This document shows positions 1 through 10,230 of a stretch of 23,655 nt of DNA, one piece after another; the stretch's first letter is position 1, and each line of letters begins with the position of its first letter. The DNA is from Chara braunii (Eukaryota > Streptophyta > Charophyceae > Charales > Characeae), in NCBI GenBank assembly GCA_003427395.1, contig BFEA01000055.1, positions 687,407 through 711,061 of the forward strand, written 5' to 3'. The notes below the pieces were generated by a model that saw only the letters and a list, made by a program, of their open reading frames with translations, was not told where the DNA came from and made no database searches. A program made the position numbers and the translations under genes.

Positions 1-1466
1 CTCCCCTTCCGACGACAAAGGAAGGGTTCCTTCTCCCTCTGACGAACCGGCGTGTGGCAAGCGGCAGAAAGGCCTCAGGGAATGTGCCACTCCCTCCTGT
101 GGATTTGCTGGCTGGTCCTCTCGCCTTGAGTGGTAACAAGACTTCTTATAGCTGTATGGTACAGATTTTCATATTCTTTTCCTCTTCTTCTTTTTTCTGA
201 AATTTCTCTGGTTACTCGTTGGTTTGAAGGATTCAGCATATTTTTTTTTGAGTAATATCATTTCACCTTTTTCCTTTTTTTGTGTGATCTTCTTGCTTCA
301 TTTTTGTTTCAAGCTCTGTTTTGAATTTACCTTATGTGAATTTATGATGCATGCTTTCCCAAGCGATACAGCGAGATTCCATCCTCCTGATTTCGTCGAC
401 CTAGATCAGTTCGACGTGCTCATGACCGTTCTCTCGCTGCATGGCTCCATAAATACTGTTGCATGCCTGAACTTGCGATGCCTGTGCCCCGAGCGATACC
501 GTGAGGTTTCAACTCTTCTCACTGCATGGCTTCATTAATTACGGATGGCAGAACTCTTTGAGTGAATACTCCGTTTTGTCTTGAGAATACGTTCTCTTCT
601 TGAAAGCTTCTCTCCAGAAATCAGAGTATGTACCTTACGTTCTCATTAGACAAGGTATATACCAGCCAACTGAATGAAATGTGTTTTTCGATAATTTGTC
701 TATGACACTCAAGTCCTACTAGGCTGATATTTCTGCATAACTTGGGATTATCAGCCCCGTGGGTCCATACTGACTCAAATAAAACGAAGATTGTTTATTC
801 GATCGATCCTTTAAGTTTTTTTGGTTCAAGCACTGTGTAAATAAAAGTTTTTTTCAAAAAAAAGTATGTTAACGTTTTACCGTACCAATGATCTGAAGCT
901 CCTCGTCTGATTTGAATCCAGAAGATTACTTTCTTCTGTCTTTTGAACTTTTTTCGCTTATCTGGTCCTATGCATGTATGATTAACCTGTCTAACCCTCT
1001 GGCACGATGCAGCGATCTATGTGCGGCGTAATCCTAACTCTCTAAATTGCGTCGAAAAAACCCGGAGATCGGTGATTTTTTTTACCATTTCTCCGCTTCA
1101 TTAGGTAAACGCTTCTTGCCCACTCTGTATATGAGAAATCACTGCATTAAGAGCATCGCTCCTTATATCCGGTTAATCACCTGAAACCTTGATTGTCCTA
1201 ATCACACGATTCTCTTGTAGTGATTGACCCATAGTTTATCAAACCCTTCCTTGTCTATCCTTGACGTTCTTTTGCTAAATTTCTGCTTTGCACCTGACTT
1301 CTTGTCCACAACTAGCTAGTGTCCACTCCATTGACATATTGACTACCTTATCACTAAGCCAACACGATCCCAGAATGGAGGGACATGTGGGGAAGACGGG
1401 TCTCGTTGTATTTGGGACTATCAACCTCTTGGTCTCTTCTCTTCTCTTCTCTTCTCTCTCTTCGCT

Positions 1467-1505
<39 letters not shown>

Positions 1506-1980
1506 AATCCTTCCCCCTTCCTTTCGTTAATTTCTCATAATGAACACGTGAAGTTGCGCGTGACTACCTGATTTTTCTAAATCACAGTCCACCTTCGAAG
1601 CTGATGGACCGTCATGACCCCCCTTCGTCTGTCCATCTTGGACTCATTCCTTCCCCTCCCTCTCCGGTCTGCTCATTCCCCCTCCAAACACGAATATGCC
1701 ATAGGGTTGAGAAATCTAGATATTGACGATCTGGTTATGAACTTTGCCTTGGAACCCATGCTAACCAACCCCCTCCATCAAAGACCATAACCCACAGTAT
1801 TTCCTCGACTTTGTGAGAACGATATTTCAGTGGATTCCTTAAGCTGCCATTATTCGCTTTTGCACCAATTCACCATGTCCTATAGTAATAACTGGATCTG
1901 TAAGAAAACCATCAACCAATTCATGGACGAATATTAGTTCCTACTCGTATGTGACAACCAACGATATCAAGTTTCTCATG
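1..1980. other. T-rich non-coding stretch, no supported gene
   Basis: I see no convincing coding region on either strand. The open frames are short, start at non-ATG codons or run through simple T/C-rich sequence. There are T-runs around 180-310 and 830-860. A CT microsatellite lies near 1.43-1.51 kb. A weak imperfect repetition around 350-535 shares the word CTGCATGGCT at 437 and 522. This is probably intergenic or intronic. Confidence 0.6.
1432..1505. repeat. CT/TTCTC microsatellite
   Basis: A run of TTCTC units grades into a nearly pure (CT)n tract with a few T interruptions. It is an ordinary simple-sequence repeat, and the serine/leucine-rich peptide read through it is an artefact. Confidence 0.9.
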
Positions 1981-1984
1981 AAAC

Positions 1985-2263
1985 GTGGATTCACTTAGTG
2001 GGTACCAAGTAGATGCCAATTTGCCACTACTTCTGAAGAGCTACCATGCTTGCAGCAGTTGCCCGAGCTTGAGGTGTGCCGATGGCTTGTCATCGGAGAT
2101 TATGCCTGGCATAGTGAATCTTGCCATGGAGTGCGTATATGCACACACATCAAAACACACACGAGTGGGATGTTCCCTGCACTGCAACGCTGCTGATGGG
2201 TGCTCCTGTCAGCCACACCTCGGTAATGCTTGGAAGCCGTTACAGACGGACGCAAGATCTATG
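1985..2263 (+). CDS. Possible exon of unknown gene, ending at a GTAAGT donor
   Basis: About 90 codons are open with mixed composition. The frame that is open across the whole interval is rich in Cys, Ser and His, with several CxxC-like spacings, but I recognise no domain. A second open frame (from 2230) overlaps its end, so the true frame is uncertain. The interval stops at a good plant-type 5' splice site, GTAAGT at 2264-2269. A matching acceptor follows about 230 bp later, after a long pyrimidine tract. The first codon used is not ATG, so the 5' end is probably an upstream acceptor that I cannot place. It could be the 5' part of the decayed element that follows, or simply non-coding DNA. 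Evidence is weak. Confidence 0.25.
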
Positions 2264-2493
2264 GTAAGTTCAGAAAACTGGGTAAGCTAAGGGCATCGAA
2301 AGTGGTCAGTTCTGAGTTCGAACGACAGGAGGTACTTGGGACTTACGGTGGAATAACGAGCGCTAGTGGTCCATGTTTTTCCAATTGTGGCTTGGCCACG
2401 CACNCCCCCCCCCCTTTTTTTCCTCCTCCTCCCCTCCCATCTCCACTCCTTCCCTCCTCCTCCGTTTTTTCTTTTTTTGCCTCTAATTGACAG
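2264..2493 (+). other. Candidate 230-nt spliceosomal intron
   Basis: GTAAGT opens the interval. It closes with a pyrimidine tract (about 2405-2479), a branch-point-like CTAATTGAC at 2483-2491, and CAG at 2491-2493. These are the classic parts of a plant intron 3' end. One ambiguous base (N) sits at 2404, at the edge of a C homopolymer, so the tract length may be an assembly estimate. Confidence 0.5.
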
Positions 2494-2588
2494 GTTGCTC
2501 CAGAAGAAGATTTCCCGGGAGGATGGTGGAGCGAAGTCACCGAAAGATTTCCGTGGCTCGAGCAGTGCCCGTGGCTCAGCAAACCGGC
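2494..2588 (+). CDS. Short exon-like segment after the acceptor
   Basis: The 31 codons after the CAG acceptor encode a Trp/Glu/Pro-rich peptide beginning VAPEEDF and ending EQCPWLSKPA. Four tryptophans in so short a stretch, and codon use unlike the flanking T-rich DNA, suggest real coding sequence. The frame ends at TAA (2590-2592), which overlaps a second donor-like GTAAGC (2589-2594), so another intron may start here. No family was recognised. Confidence 0.3.
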
Positions 2589-2607
2589 GTAAGCACTAAT
2601 TACCTGT

Positions 2608-4393
2608 ATGAAGTCTGAAACCATGGAGGTCATCAAGCAAGTTTGGGAGACAGGCTCCTTTCCAATTTTTTTCGAGATGATCGGTTTTAGTGACTTGGTC
2701 AAATTGGCGATGGCCTGGGACAATGATCAGGCGGGGTTTCAAGGGGAACTCGAGCGCTTGGGTACAGACCTAGAACGTCTGAAAATTGATTATGCATGAG
2801 AATGCATGGAATTGCCCAGAAGAGAGGCTAGAGTGGAGCAGATTTTCCTAAAAGCCTGGGGACTAAATGATTCTCATCTCAGGAACCTTCTTCCAGTTGC
2901 ACCTCCCCCCCCTCCCCCACCTGTGTAGCAACCCGATAGAGCCCCTCGCATGCAAGCTGCCAGCTGCTTGGCTTTTGAGTATAATGATGACGAACTTACT
3001 GAGATGCAACAAGCCATTGCAGCGATCTCCGCGACTGTGCACCAGACTCCGCAGAGAGGCATTGCTGCTCCTAGACCGACACGAGCCTCGTCCTCATCCA
3101 GGCAATTCACAACTTTTGCGCCCCTAGCCTCCAATCGCTGGGAAGAGCACACCTCCACAGGGTTCAAGCACTGCGTCTGGAAGCTTGATACGTACAAGTT
3201 GGTACAACCACCTTGCCCCGATCTTCGTTAAGGCCTTCCAATTTTTTGTCGGTCTCACGGATGACCAGGTCAGGAAATGTAGAGCAGTAGCTTACACGGC
3301 GCAACTCAAATATTGTGGAAAGACTATCTTTCCATTCGCACCCGATTATCTGTTATTTCCTCTCATGAGTTACATGAACCATGAGAAATATGGACAGTCC
3401 ACTCTCGTCATGTGGCATAAAGCCATTAAGCAGCCATCAGCGTTAGATCTTAGGAATCTTCGGAAGATCTGGAGCGCGGGTAGACCCTACCTCAAGTGCA
3501 GTTGCAAGCAGAGCGATGAGGACAAAGATTGTCCTGGGGGGCCACTTTGGGTTGATCACGCCATTTGGTTTCTGCTAGCGCACCCAGATGTCCTCTTTCC
3601 CACCTAGTCCTCCACCAAGATCAGAACCTTAATGCTGGTGCACTATCTGAGGACTACGTGGAGAAAAACAGTAATCGACTGCATCACTTTCATGTTCGTA
3701 CGAGAGATTACGATGGACTGCATCTCAGCACTCGAGCAGGATGAACAGCTGACAACGGAAATAATCATCAAGGACGAGAGGCTGTGGAGACACCAGCTTC
3801 CCCCTATCGTCGGGATACTACTTCTCCCTACCAGGATCCCAGCCAGACCAAGGAGGGTCTTCCCCGTTCCCAGGGCAAGGCGCGCTCCAGTTCAAGTTCC
3901 CGGCCAAGGAAGACTCAATTTCCATGTGGCCAACGGAGCTAATGGGAACCCGACTTCAGCTGCCTCGCAAGCTTGCCGTCAGGCAAACGGACCAGCTCAC
4001 ACGGGAGTACGGATCGAACAACAGAGGCCGCAGCAGGCTGAGGCTACTTTGCAGCACGCGCAACCTAACAGACCGACAGTAGACGCTATTAATCGGGCAA
4101 CGACTGACATTCTACAGCGTAATCCTACGCAGAATCAGGCTAGAGATAGCAGTACAGCACAGCAGAGGGGCACGCAGCGCTCACACGAGATGCCACTTGC
4201 ATCAGAGCATTCATTACTACAGTTTAGCCAACCGCCTACCCTCGCCACACCTGTTTCCACGCAACCACTGGCGGCTCGTTTGCCACTTGGTCGCAGCAAG
4301 ATGCTTTCACCTGAAGACAACTCAGGCATTGATTCGGAACATTCTCAGCCTAGCAATAAACACAGGTGCAAGACAGGCATCCGTGCGCCCTAA
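2608..4393 (+). pseudogene. Decayed upstream ORF region of a Penelope-like element
   Basis: This is a broken coding region of nearly 600 codons, read through three frames. The first frame runs from ATG 2608 to about 3230 with in-frame stops TGA 2797 and TAG 2926. It covers a helical N-terminus, a short proline run and an Asp/Glu/Gln stretch. The second frame (3185-3607, stop TAG) has aromatic-rich, globular-looking sequence and a CSC...C cluster near 3490-3540 that could bind metal. After another shift comes a Ser/Arg-rich part (3640-3920). A Gln/Asn/Ala/Ser-rich low-complexity linker follows (about 3920-4393). I do not recognise the globular part. Its position directly before the reverse transcriptase suggests it is the N-terminal part or ORF1 of the same retroelement, but it could be a separate host or transposon gene. 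Confidence 0.45.
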
Positions 4394-4439
4394 GAAGATA
4401 CCAACAACTGGCCTGAGTTCTACCCCGCTCTTGAGCTAA

Positions 4440-4755
4440 CCTCTGACTGTCTGATCATCCTGCTTTTTTATTTTTTACTTTTTATTTTTTATTTTCTTGA
4501 TTTTTTCGTAATAACTGTTCATGCATCTTTCACCCTAGTACGCGTAGTGCTGAATCACTTACCTTGTATGATTTTGTCATTTTGACCCTATCTTGTTTTC
4601 TCTCTTGTTTTCTCTCTTTCTCGTTTTTTTTTCCTCTCTCTTTTTTTCTCTTTCTTTTTTCCTTTGCCCTCTCTTCTCTGCTTCCTCGCCGGGTTCCTTT
4701 CTTTCTGTGTTTTTTTGCCAAAGATTGTTTTCTTAATTCTCCAAAATATAAGCAG
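4440..4755 (+). other. Intron-like pyrimidine-rich spacer inside the retroelement
   Basis: Between the Q-rich linker and the reverse transcriptase lies over 300 bp of T/C-rich sequence (TTTTA repeats, then TTTC/TCTC runs). It ends in a purine-poor tract and AAGCAG at 4750-4755. Clear protein-like sequence resumes right after the AG. This fits the 3' end of an intron. I could not place the donor with confidence; GTAATAAC at 4508 is one option. A simple microsatellite expansion is the alternative. Confidence 0.4.
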
Positions 4756-6902
4756 GACCCCAGACTTGGCGAAGACATATTGAGTGGTGGTGAGATGGTC
4801 TGGTTACCAACAGGCAGGTCGGCGTGGAGAAGACGCAAGAGGGAGAATCTTATTTTTGTCCACATGAAGTATACCAGCCGGGCTATGGAAGCCTTTTCTA
4901 CTCGGAAGATTGTTCTAGAGGCACTGAGGAGAATCGCTGGGGAGGAAGCTGATCAATGGCTGGACAATTTTGTCTTCGGCTGGACGTATGACAAATCGTT
5001 TGCTGCGCACGTCTGCAGTTCAAAGCAGGTATTCAAAGACTTCGATATTGACCACTGGACTTCACACTATGACCCAGCTCACTGCCACTGCAGGACCGAT
5101 AGGTACGCAAGCGTGCAGAGCGAGAGCACGTTGGATCTTTTTCCTGGGTCAGAGCACACACACGTCATCACCATGGAATCATGGATACAACTATCACAAA
5201 CAATTGCAGACTGCGAGCTATGATGAAGGCGGGATTGGATCACATTCCGCTGAGAGCCTACGATATCGTCGAAGCCTTGCACGAAATCAGCTGCCTCTTG
5301 GACAAGCTCATCACCATCTCCTATGACATCGCCAATCTGAGAGAGTCATGTAGGAGGAAGTTCAAACAACTCGTACTGCAGAAGGCCGAAGGGAAGATGA
5401 CCAATCATCTCAACAGACACAGGCACATCTCTGCATAGCCAATCGATCAGACATGCATCAGAAGGGGGATTGATTTCCTAACTGATCGCTTCCTGATTTG
5501 TCCTACAGATAAATCAGCTAACACTCCTTCCTTTGTGTGTGCCAACTTCATCAGAGTTTTAGCACTGCGTAGATTGCAAAGTCCTGACTTCGCTCCACTA
5601 AACGATGATCCCGATCCTCTGATCGCAATCATCAGAGGGTAACTGGTGCGCTTCCCAACACTTCCCATTGGTGCCAACTCTCTCCCTCACCTCATGACAG
5701 TGTATAAAGCGCACAAACGCTCTTTTCGCTGGATCACCAATACTGCTAATACAGTGATCTCTCCAATGGCTGATCTGTGTGCTTCACTCCTAAGTTTTCT
5801 CATCCCAAATGTGCAGGCCGCTTGTGAAGCTAAAAGCAAGGAGATGGAAGTCGAGTACGGCGTCAAACCTAACCTTTGGTGGCCCATCTCCTCAGTCGGT
5901 CAGTTTGCTGCTAATCTCCCACAATCCGTTTTTTTTTTATACACGGTTGATATCACTAGATGCTTCGAAACCATCCCGACGGATGATTCGGAGCACAGCC
6001 TGCTGAAAGCAGTCCGATTTTTAGTGCAGTTAGCCTTGGAATATCGCAGAGAAAGAAGCTCCAGGGATGTCATCAGAGTGAAGGTCGGTTGCGGAGGCGA
6101 GCTCTTCCCCTCCTAGACGGATGCCCACTGGCAGAACACCGCTGAGGAGCTGTTTTTTTATGAAGAGGATGCCATAGCAGTTTCTGCATGGTGTCTCAAT
6201 CACAGTCTAATACAGATGGGCACATGCGTGTGAAGCAAATCTTGGGAATACCCATGGGTCTTGCCTGCTCCCCCATATGGTGTGATATCTATTTTTTCAA
6301 ATATGAATATCAAGCGATGATCAGACTGCTGGAAACCAGGCACGAGGATCTCGTACCAGCTTTTGAAGATATCTACAGGTACGTAGATGACCTCTGTTCT
6401 CTAAACAACCCTTCCATCCACGACTTCTTCAGGGCAGATACTGACCAGGCCTCTGACCCGATCTGCATCTACCCAAAGGAGTTCATTGAGATGAAGGAAA
6501 CCACTGAAGTTAAGACAGAGGACGATACTGGCATAAGTACTAACTTTCTTAACATGACAATCTCATTATCAGCCGCGCACCAAGGCACGTTCTCCACCGC
6601 CAAGCACAACAAAAAGAGAGGTCTCAATTTCACTCCCTGTTTGTTTCATGAGATTCAACTCTAATCGCAACATCGCCCAGTCTCTGCATATCATCACGGC
6701 ACAAACTGCACTCATACTCTTGTTATGTACTGACCCACAGGAAGCCACCGGAGAAATCAATTAGATCGTCGAAACTATAGTGGCCAATGGTTTCGATCCA
6801 TCGCGTTGCTGGATGGTAGTCAAGAAACTCTTCGCGGCGAACTTTAACTACCAACCCAGCAGAGTCAGTAGGGACCTTGTTGCTTTTTACCTGCGAGACC
6901 GA
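4756..6902 (+). pseudogene. Penelope-like element reverse transcriptase, inactivated
   Basis: This is a reverse transcriptase of the Penelope-like (telomerase-related) type. The N-terminal part (4756-5200) has a CHCR cysteine pair and HVITM, like the C-x-C...GHVIT region before many Penelope RTs. After a frameshift near 5200, one frame runs to about 6225. It has the CPTDKSANTPSFVC element, a YKAHKRSFRWI finger block (usually PKIHK...RPIVS) and motif A, TVDITRCFETIP (catalytic Asp at 5949-5951). A second shift leads to GIPMGLACSPIW, motif C YVDD (about 6381-6392) and the FLNMTIS...TFSTAKHNKKRG thumb-side block. The last frame (6648-6902) matches the usual helical thumb. In-frame stops lie at TAG 5436, TAA 5640, TAG 6114 and TAG 6762. 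No GIY-YIG endonuclease is visible. The copy is dead, although all catalytic aspartates remain. Confidence 0.85.
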
Positions 6903-7029
6903 TGAACTCCTACTGACGTGTGTTTGCATCTGTGTCTGTGAAGTGTGTGGTGTCCGGGGGGCTGCAGGCCGCAAGGCCAACTGTCCCCCGTGATGACTGG
7001 TCTTGCCGGCCTGTTAAAAAAAAAAAAAA
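6903..7029 (+). other. 3' tail of the Penelope-like element with A14 tract
   Basis: The last RT frame stops at TGA 6903-6905. The next 110 bp can fold: a GGCC-GCAA-GGCC hairpin (6967-6978) sits between a GGGGG and a CCCCC run. They end in 14 adenines at 7016-7029. The A tract is consistent with a retrotransposed 3' end. It may instead be a simple repeat next to the (CA)n tract that follows. Confidence 0.45.
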
Positions 7030-7050
7030 CCAGAGGGATAAGGGGTGGGT

Positions 7051-7077
7051 CACACACACACACACACACACACACAC
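7051..7077. repeat. (CA)n microsatellite
   Basis: A pure CACACA run of about 13 units lies 21 bp after the A14 tract. Confidence 0.95.
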
Positions 7078-7079
7078 GC

Positions 7080-7400
7080 ATACATGTTGCTTCTGAGTGG
7101 TTGTTTTTCAAGGAGAGATTTGATCAACAGCAAGATCAACCCATCTACTTGAAAACTATCAGGTGAGTCTCCATCTTTGCCTTGCGAAGGGTTTCACAAT
7201 TTTACCTGATTGCTTATGCGTGTCCCTAAGTCATAAGAGTCGGGTGCTGATCCCCCCCAATTGTAAGGAGAAACCACCCTGATCTGTGTGGATTGTCTGA
7301 CGTAACTCACCTGTGCCGAGCACTGCTCGTGCTCCCCATAAAAAGTAGGACAATGATGCAATTGGACGACTCATGAGCAAAATGAGTGAATTTTTTCGTA
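7080..7400. other. Unassigned spacer
   Basis: I found no supported gene. Only short frames without domain-like content are present. Confidence 0.5.
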
Positions 7401-7404
7401 AAGT

Positions 7405-7480
7405 TTTTCCTTTTCTCTTTTCTTTTGTTTATTTCCTCTTCTCTTTTTTTTTTTTTTTTTTCTTTTTTCCTGTTTTCTCA
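7405..7480. repeat. T/C-rich tract with T18+ run
   Basis: This is a pyrimidine tract with a long T homopolymer (about 7444-7461). It may be the complement of a retroelement poly(A) tail or a plain pyrimidine expansion. The Lys-rich and Phe-rich peptides read through it are artefacts. Confidence 0.7.
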
Positions 7481-7596
7481 CCTCCCAAGATCTTTCACAT
7501 AAAATATCGCTCCCCTCTGTTAGATCATTGCCCCGCTGAGAATCCTTTGAATTTTTTCCACACTTTCCGATTTTCCCGCTCTGATACCTATTCCTC

Positions 7597-7740
7597 TTTT
7601 TTTTTTTTTTTTGCGGGCCATCCTTTGAACCGGTCATGACCCTTGTCAAATACCACGGATTAACAGTAGGCTTGCAGTCTTGACGGGACTCGAACCTGAG
7701 AACAGGTTACCTGCACAAGACTTTACCGAGCGCACGTCCC
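7597..7740 (-). mobile_element. tRNA-derived SINE-like element with poly(A) tail
   Basis: On the minus strand, an RNA polymerase III-type A box (TGCGCTCGGTAAAG, complement of 7721-7734) is followed about 24 nt later by a canonical B box (GGTTCGAGTCC, complement of 7686-7696). Roughly 70 bp of unrelated body follow, then 16 adenines (T-run at 7597-7612). The arms needed for a tRNA acceptor stem do not pair and the T-stem has mismatches, so this is not a functional tRNA. A tRNA-derived head, a body and a poly(A) tail together are the hallmarks of a SINE. I could not find a target-site duplication, and the exact 5' end is uncertain. Confidence 0.55.
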
Positions 7741-7797
7741 TTTCAATGAAAAAAAGAGAACGAATGATCCGCGCGGTGCGATGCCCAACGCGCTCGC

Positions 7798-7864
7798 TTT
7801 TTTTTTCTTTTTTTTTTTCCTTTTTTTCTTCTTTTTTTCTTTTTTCCTTCTTCTTTTTTTCCAG
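7798..7864 (+). repeat. Long pyrimidine tract ending in CAG
   Basis: About 64 bp of almost pure T/C end with CCAG at 7861-7864. This would make a strong plant 3' splice site on the plus strand. A short protein-like stretch follows (MSNFKDTPRLGMYQ at 7917-7958), but no downstream structure confirms an exon. Confidence 0.5.
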
Positions 7865-9090
7865 TTGCCTCTTGTACCTTGTCATTTGTTCCTTCGTCCT
7901 TCAGCAGAGGTACCTATGAGCAACTTCAAAGACACTCCCAGGCTAGGAATGTATCAGGTCCTAGGTGAACCCCCGGGTACACATCTAAAGATTGTTAACT
8001 GTTCCTGATGAGATCGCCGACCCTAGCAAGTGCTCGCCAAACACCTGATAAGCAGAAGCATTACGAGTTCGCACGACTTACGAATTGAATGAAGCCCGGC
8101 GAAGACTATGTAATGAAAGGGTAACGGGCACTGTGAGCAGGACATCATTGGATCGTATGTCGAACCCGCAATCTGAGGTGACGAACGGCTTGGGCGTTTT
8201 TTTTGGGAATATGCAGCGCGGCCCTCCACTGTTTCCGAAGACTGGACTAGCAGGATGGACTTCCATACGGACTTGGACCTCATCGACGATACGATGGAGC
8301 CTGAGGAGTTGGTATAGTTTACACTCCTCGCCAATCCTTGCGTTGGATACCTTGGACTGCTACCTACGCAAGACGACCGGTATCACGTTTCTAGCTTCGT
8401 TTTGTATTGCGTTACATTTTTTTTGCCACGAACGCTACAAACACATATGTAAACAACAACGGTATGTCTAAAACTTTTGTACAAGTGATGCTTTTCTGAA
8501 AATCGATACATGTCAAGAAGTGGACACAAGTTCATAACGGTGCTTGCTTGCCTACTTCGCTGTCGCTGCTGCTTTCCACAATAGATAACGTGCAACCTTC
8601 ATGGTGCAATTTTTTTCCTTATTTGATGTCTATTCCCACAACTTTAAACATCCTTAGGGCAGTTGGCTTCACGAACGGGATCGTCACGTGTTTGGTGCGT
8701 CTTCTAACTTTTTTGGGCAACAACGAGAGCGTTGACAAGACTTGCAAACCACGACGTATAATATTATTATCACAGTTCCTTTGCGAGTGCATGCGAGACG
8801 TTTTCCATAGTCTTTTACGCAGGCCTGCATGTTCATCAATGTAAAGACCACATGCATGACCGATAGGCGCAAGTAATATGAGTGACGTTCAATTTCATAC
8901 TGTTAGAAGTTTGCTTGGATAACATGAATGTGAATAATCAATAATAGCAAGAATTTTTACCAATTTTCTAATTCATGGTATTGATTCAGACACACCACAA
9001 ATGCACGGGATATAAATGCAAAAAAACAAAGAACAGTTTCAACACACTGTGGCAAAAACAAAAAAGGATGAACTCATGTGTTAGACATAA
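7865..9090. other. Spacer with weak exon-like fragments
   Basis: Two short stretches look mildly protein-like on the plus strand: MSNFKDTPRLGMYQVLGEPP near 7917, and an Asp/Glu-rich piece near 8250-8310 that ends at a stop. Neither has a start, clear splice sites or a recognisable domain. The rest (8.4-9.09 kb) is AT-rich without features. Confidence 0.35.
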
Positions 9091-9092
9091 TA

Positions 9093-10230
9093 TTACACAC
9101 ACAGTTTTTCCGGGCGAGGTAAGAGCTTATCTTGGCGACTAACTGTCAGTTTTCCTTCAACACAGTCTTCTTTCGCACCTCCCAATTGCCTTGATGCGAC
9201 AGGGGATTTTTTGATGATTATTATGCCTTGGACAGGTGGGCTTAATTGTTGTACAAGAGTCTGAAGTATATTCTCTTCAACTTCCTCCACAGATGTATGT
9301 TGCTCGGGCGTAGTCAGTACAATATGTCCTTCATTCTCTTCGATCTCAAGTACTTCGATTGCTTTTTTCCCCACGAGCTCATGAAGAGTATCGTTTTTTT
9401 CAGCAGGCGCATGCTGAGACCCTCCTCTTGCCTTCTCTGATAATGTCGGGCTGTGAAGTTCGGTACGAATCTCGAAGTCGCCTCCGAGTGTCCCTTGATC
9501 CGATAGAGTGTTAGGTTCGACTTGCGGTTGCAGCTCCCCCACAAACATGATTTTTTCCATTGATGCCGCCATTACACATACAGTAAGCGCATCCTCAGAC
9601 CCTTCTCGTGCCTTCTTCGATGATATCAGACTATGAAATTCGGTAGGGATCTTTAAGTCGCGTCTGGGTGTCTCTTCATCCAGTGGAGTCTTATGCTCGA
9701 CCTGCGGTTCCAGCTCCCCCACGAACATGGTTTTGTTAATTGACGTCCTGAGCCACGTCTGACTTTCCAACCCGCATGACAATATCCATTGACTCCCACA
9801 TGTGGCCATGCGGGCTGCCAACAATGGTCTTCTCGCCAATTGGGAAGACACTTGCGCCACTAGTATCACGCCATACAATGTCTGTCATAGTCACATCCGT
9901 GAGTGTTGTGGTGACACTTAGTCCACCTTCACAACCATCAACTTGTCCTTCTGCACTCAGGGACAGTTTCACCTGCTGCAAACTACCGATATCCGTATAT
10001 CCTCTTATAGGACTACCGCTTCCTTCATGTTGACGATGAGGTTGCCCTTCTTTAGTATCTCTCGTTCGCTCCCTGGAACTAGGCGCTTGTGAAGTCTTCT
10101 CGTCTCCACTACTCCCGTCCTTATCATTTCCTCACTCACCACCACTTGGGGTTTCAAATCCCTCTCCACTTCCGCCACCGCTGGGGCCTTCTCCTTCTCT
10201 TCCTTCGAGCTCGTCGCCCTCTTCGATATG
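9093..10230 (-). pseudogene. C-terminal tail of the ParB/methylase-like gene (acidic linker and 60-aa repeats)
   Basis: Read on the minus strand from 10230, the frame of the preceding segment continues after TGA 10231 into an acidic Gly/Glu/Ser-rich linker. It crosses another TGA near 10137, then reaches a more ordered block (VSVTTTL-type, FPIGEKTIVG, HMWESMDIVM) that stops at TAA 9736. After a frameshift, 9728-9093 gives two tandem copies of a 60-residue unit starting MFVGELEPQVE and MFVGELQPQVE. A Glu-rich end with QGIIIIKKS follows. I recognise no domain. It is taken as part of the same gene because spacing and composition are continuous; it may equally be a neighbouring gene. Confidence 0.45.
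9384..9728 (-). repeat. Two tandem 180-bp units encoding a 60-aa repeat
   Basis: The minus-strand protein repeats the pattern MFVGEL-PQVE--T--D--T---D--I-TE-HS---S-KAR-GS at 60-residue spacing (copies 9728-9549 and 9548-about 9384). The period is divisible by three and the conserved residues keep spacing, so duplication happened while the frame was read, or did not disturb it. Confidence 0.75.

Noticed and set aside
41-95. Hammerhead-ribozyme-like CTGACGA...GAAA order
   Set aside because: Stem II would have only about three pairs and stems I and III do not form, so it is a chance match, although Penelope-like elements can carry hammerhead motifs.
224-538. 104-codon open frame on the plus strand
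   Set aside because: It starts at a non-ATG codon, is Phe/Leu/Cys-rich because of T-rich DNA, and has no domain or splice context.
4530-4865. Lys/Arg/Glu-rich frame on the minus strand
   Set aside because: It is the complement of the pyrimidine tract within the retroelement.
7681-7745. Functional tRNA gene on the minus strand
   Set aside because: A and B boxes are present, but the acceptor stem does not pair and the T-stem has mismatches. A SINE head fits better.
7371-7919. Several Lys-rich or Phe-rich frames on both strands
   Set aside because: They are translations of T/C homopolymer tracts and the SINE region.
9736-9981. Similarity between the ordered block here and the exon-like block at 19.54-19.86 kb
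   Set aside because: Both have a V/I-x-R-D...G pattern, but the alignment by eye is too weak to claim homology.
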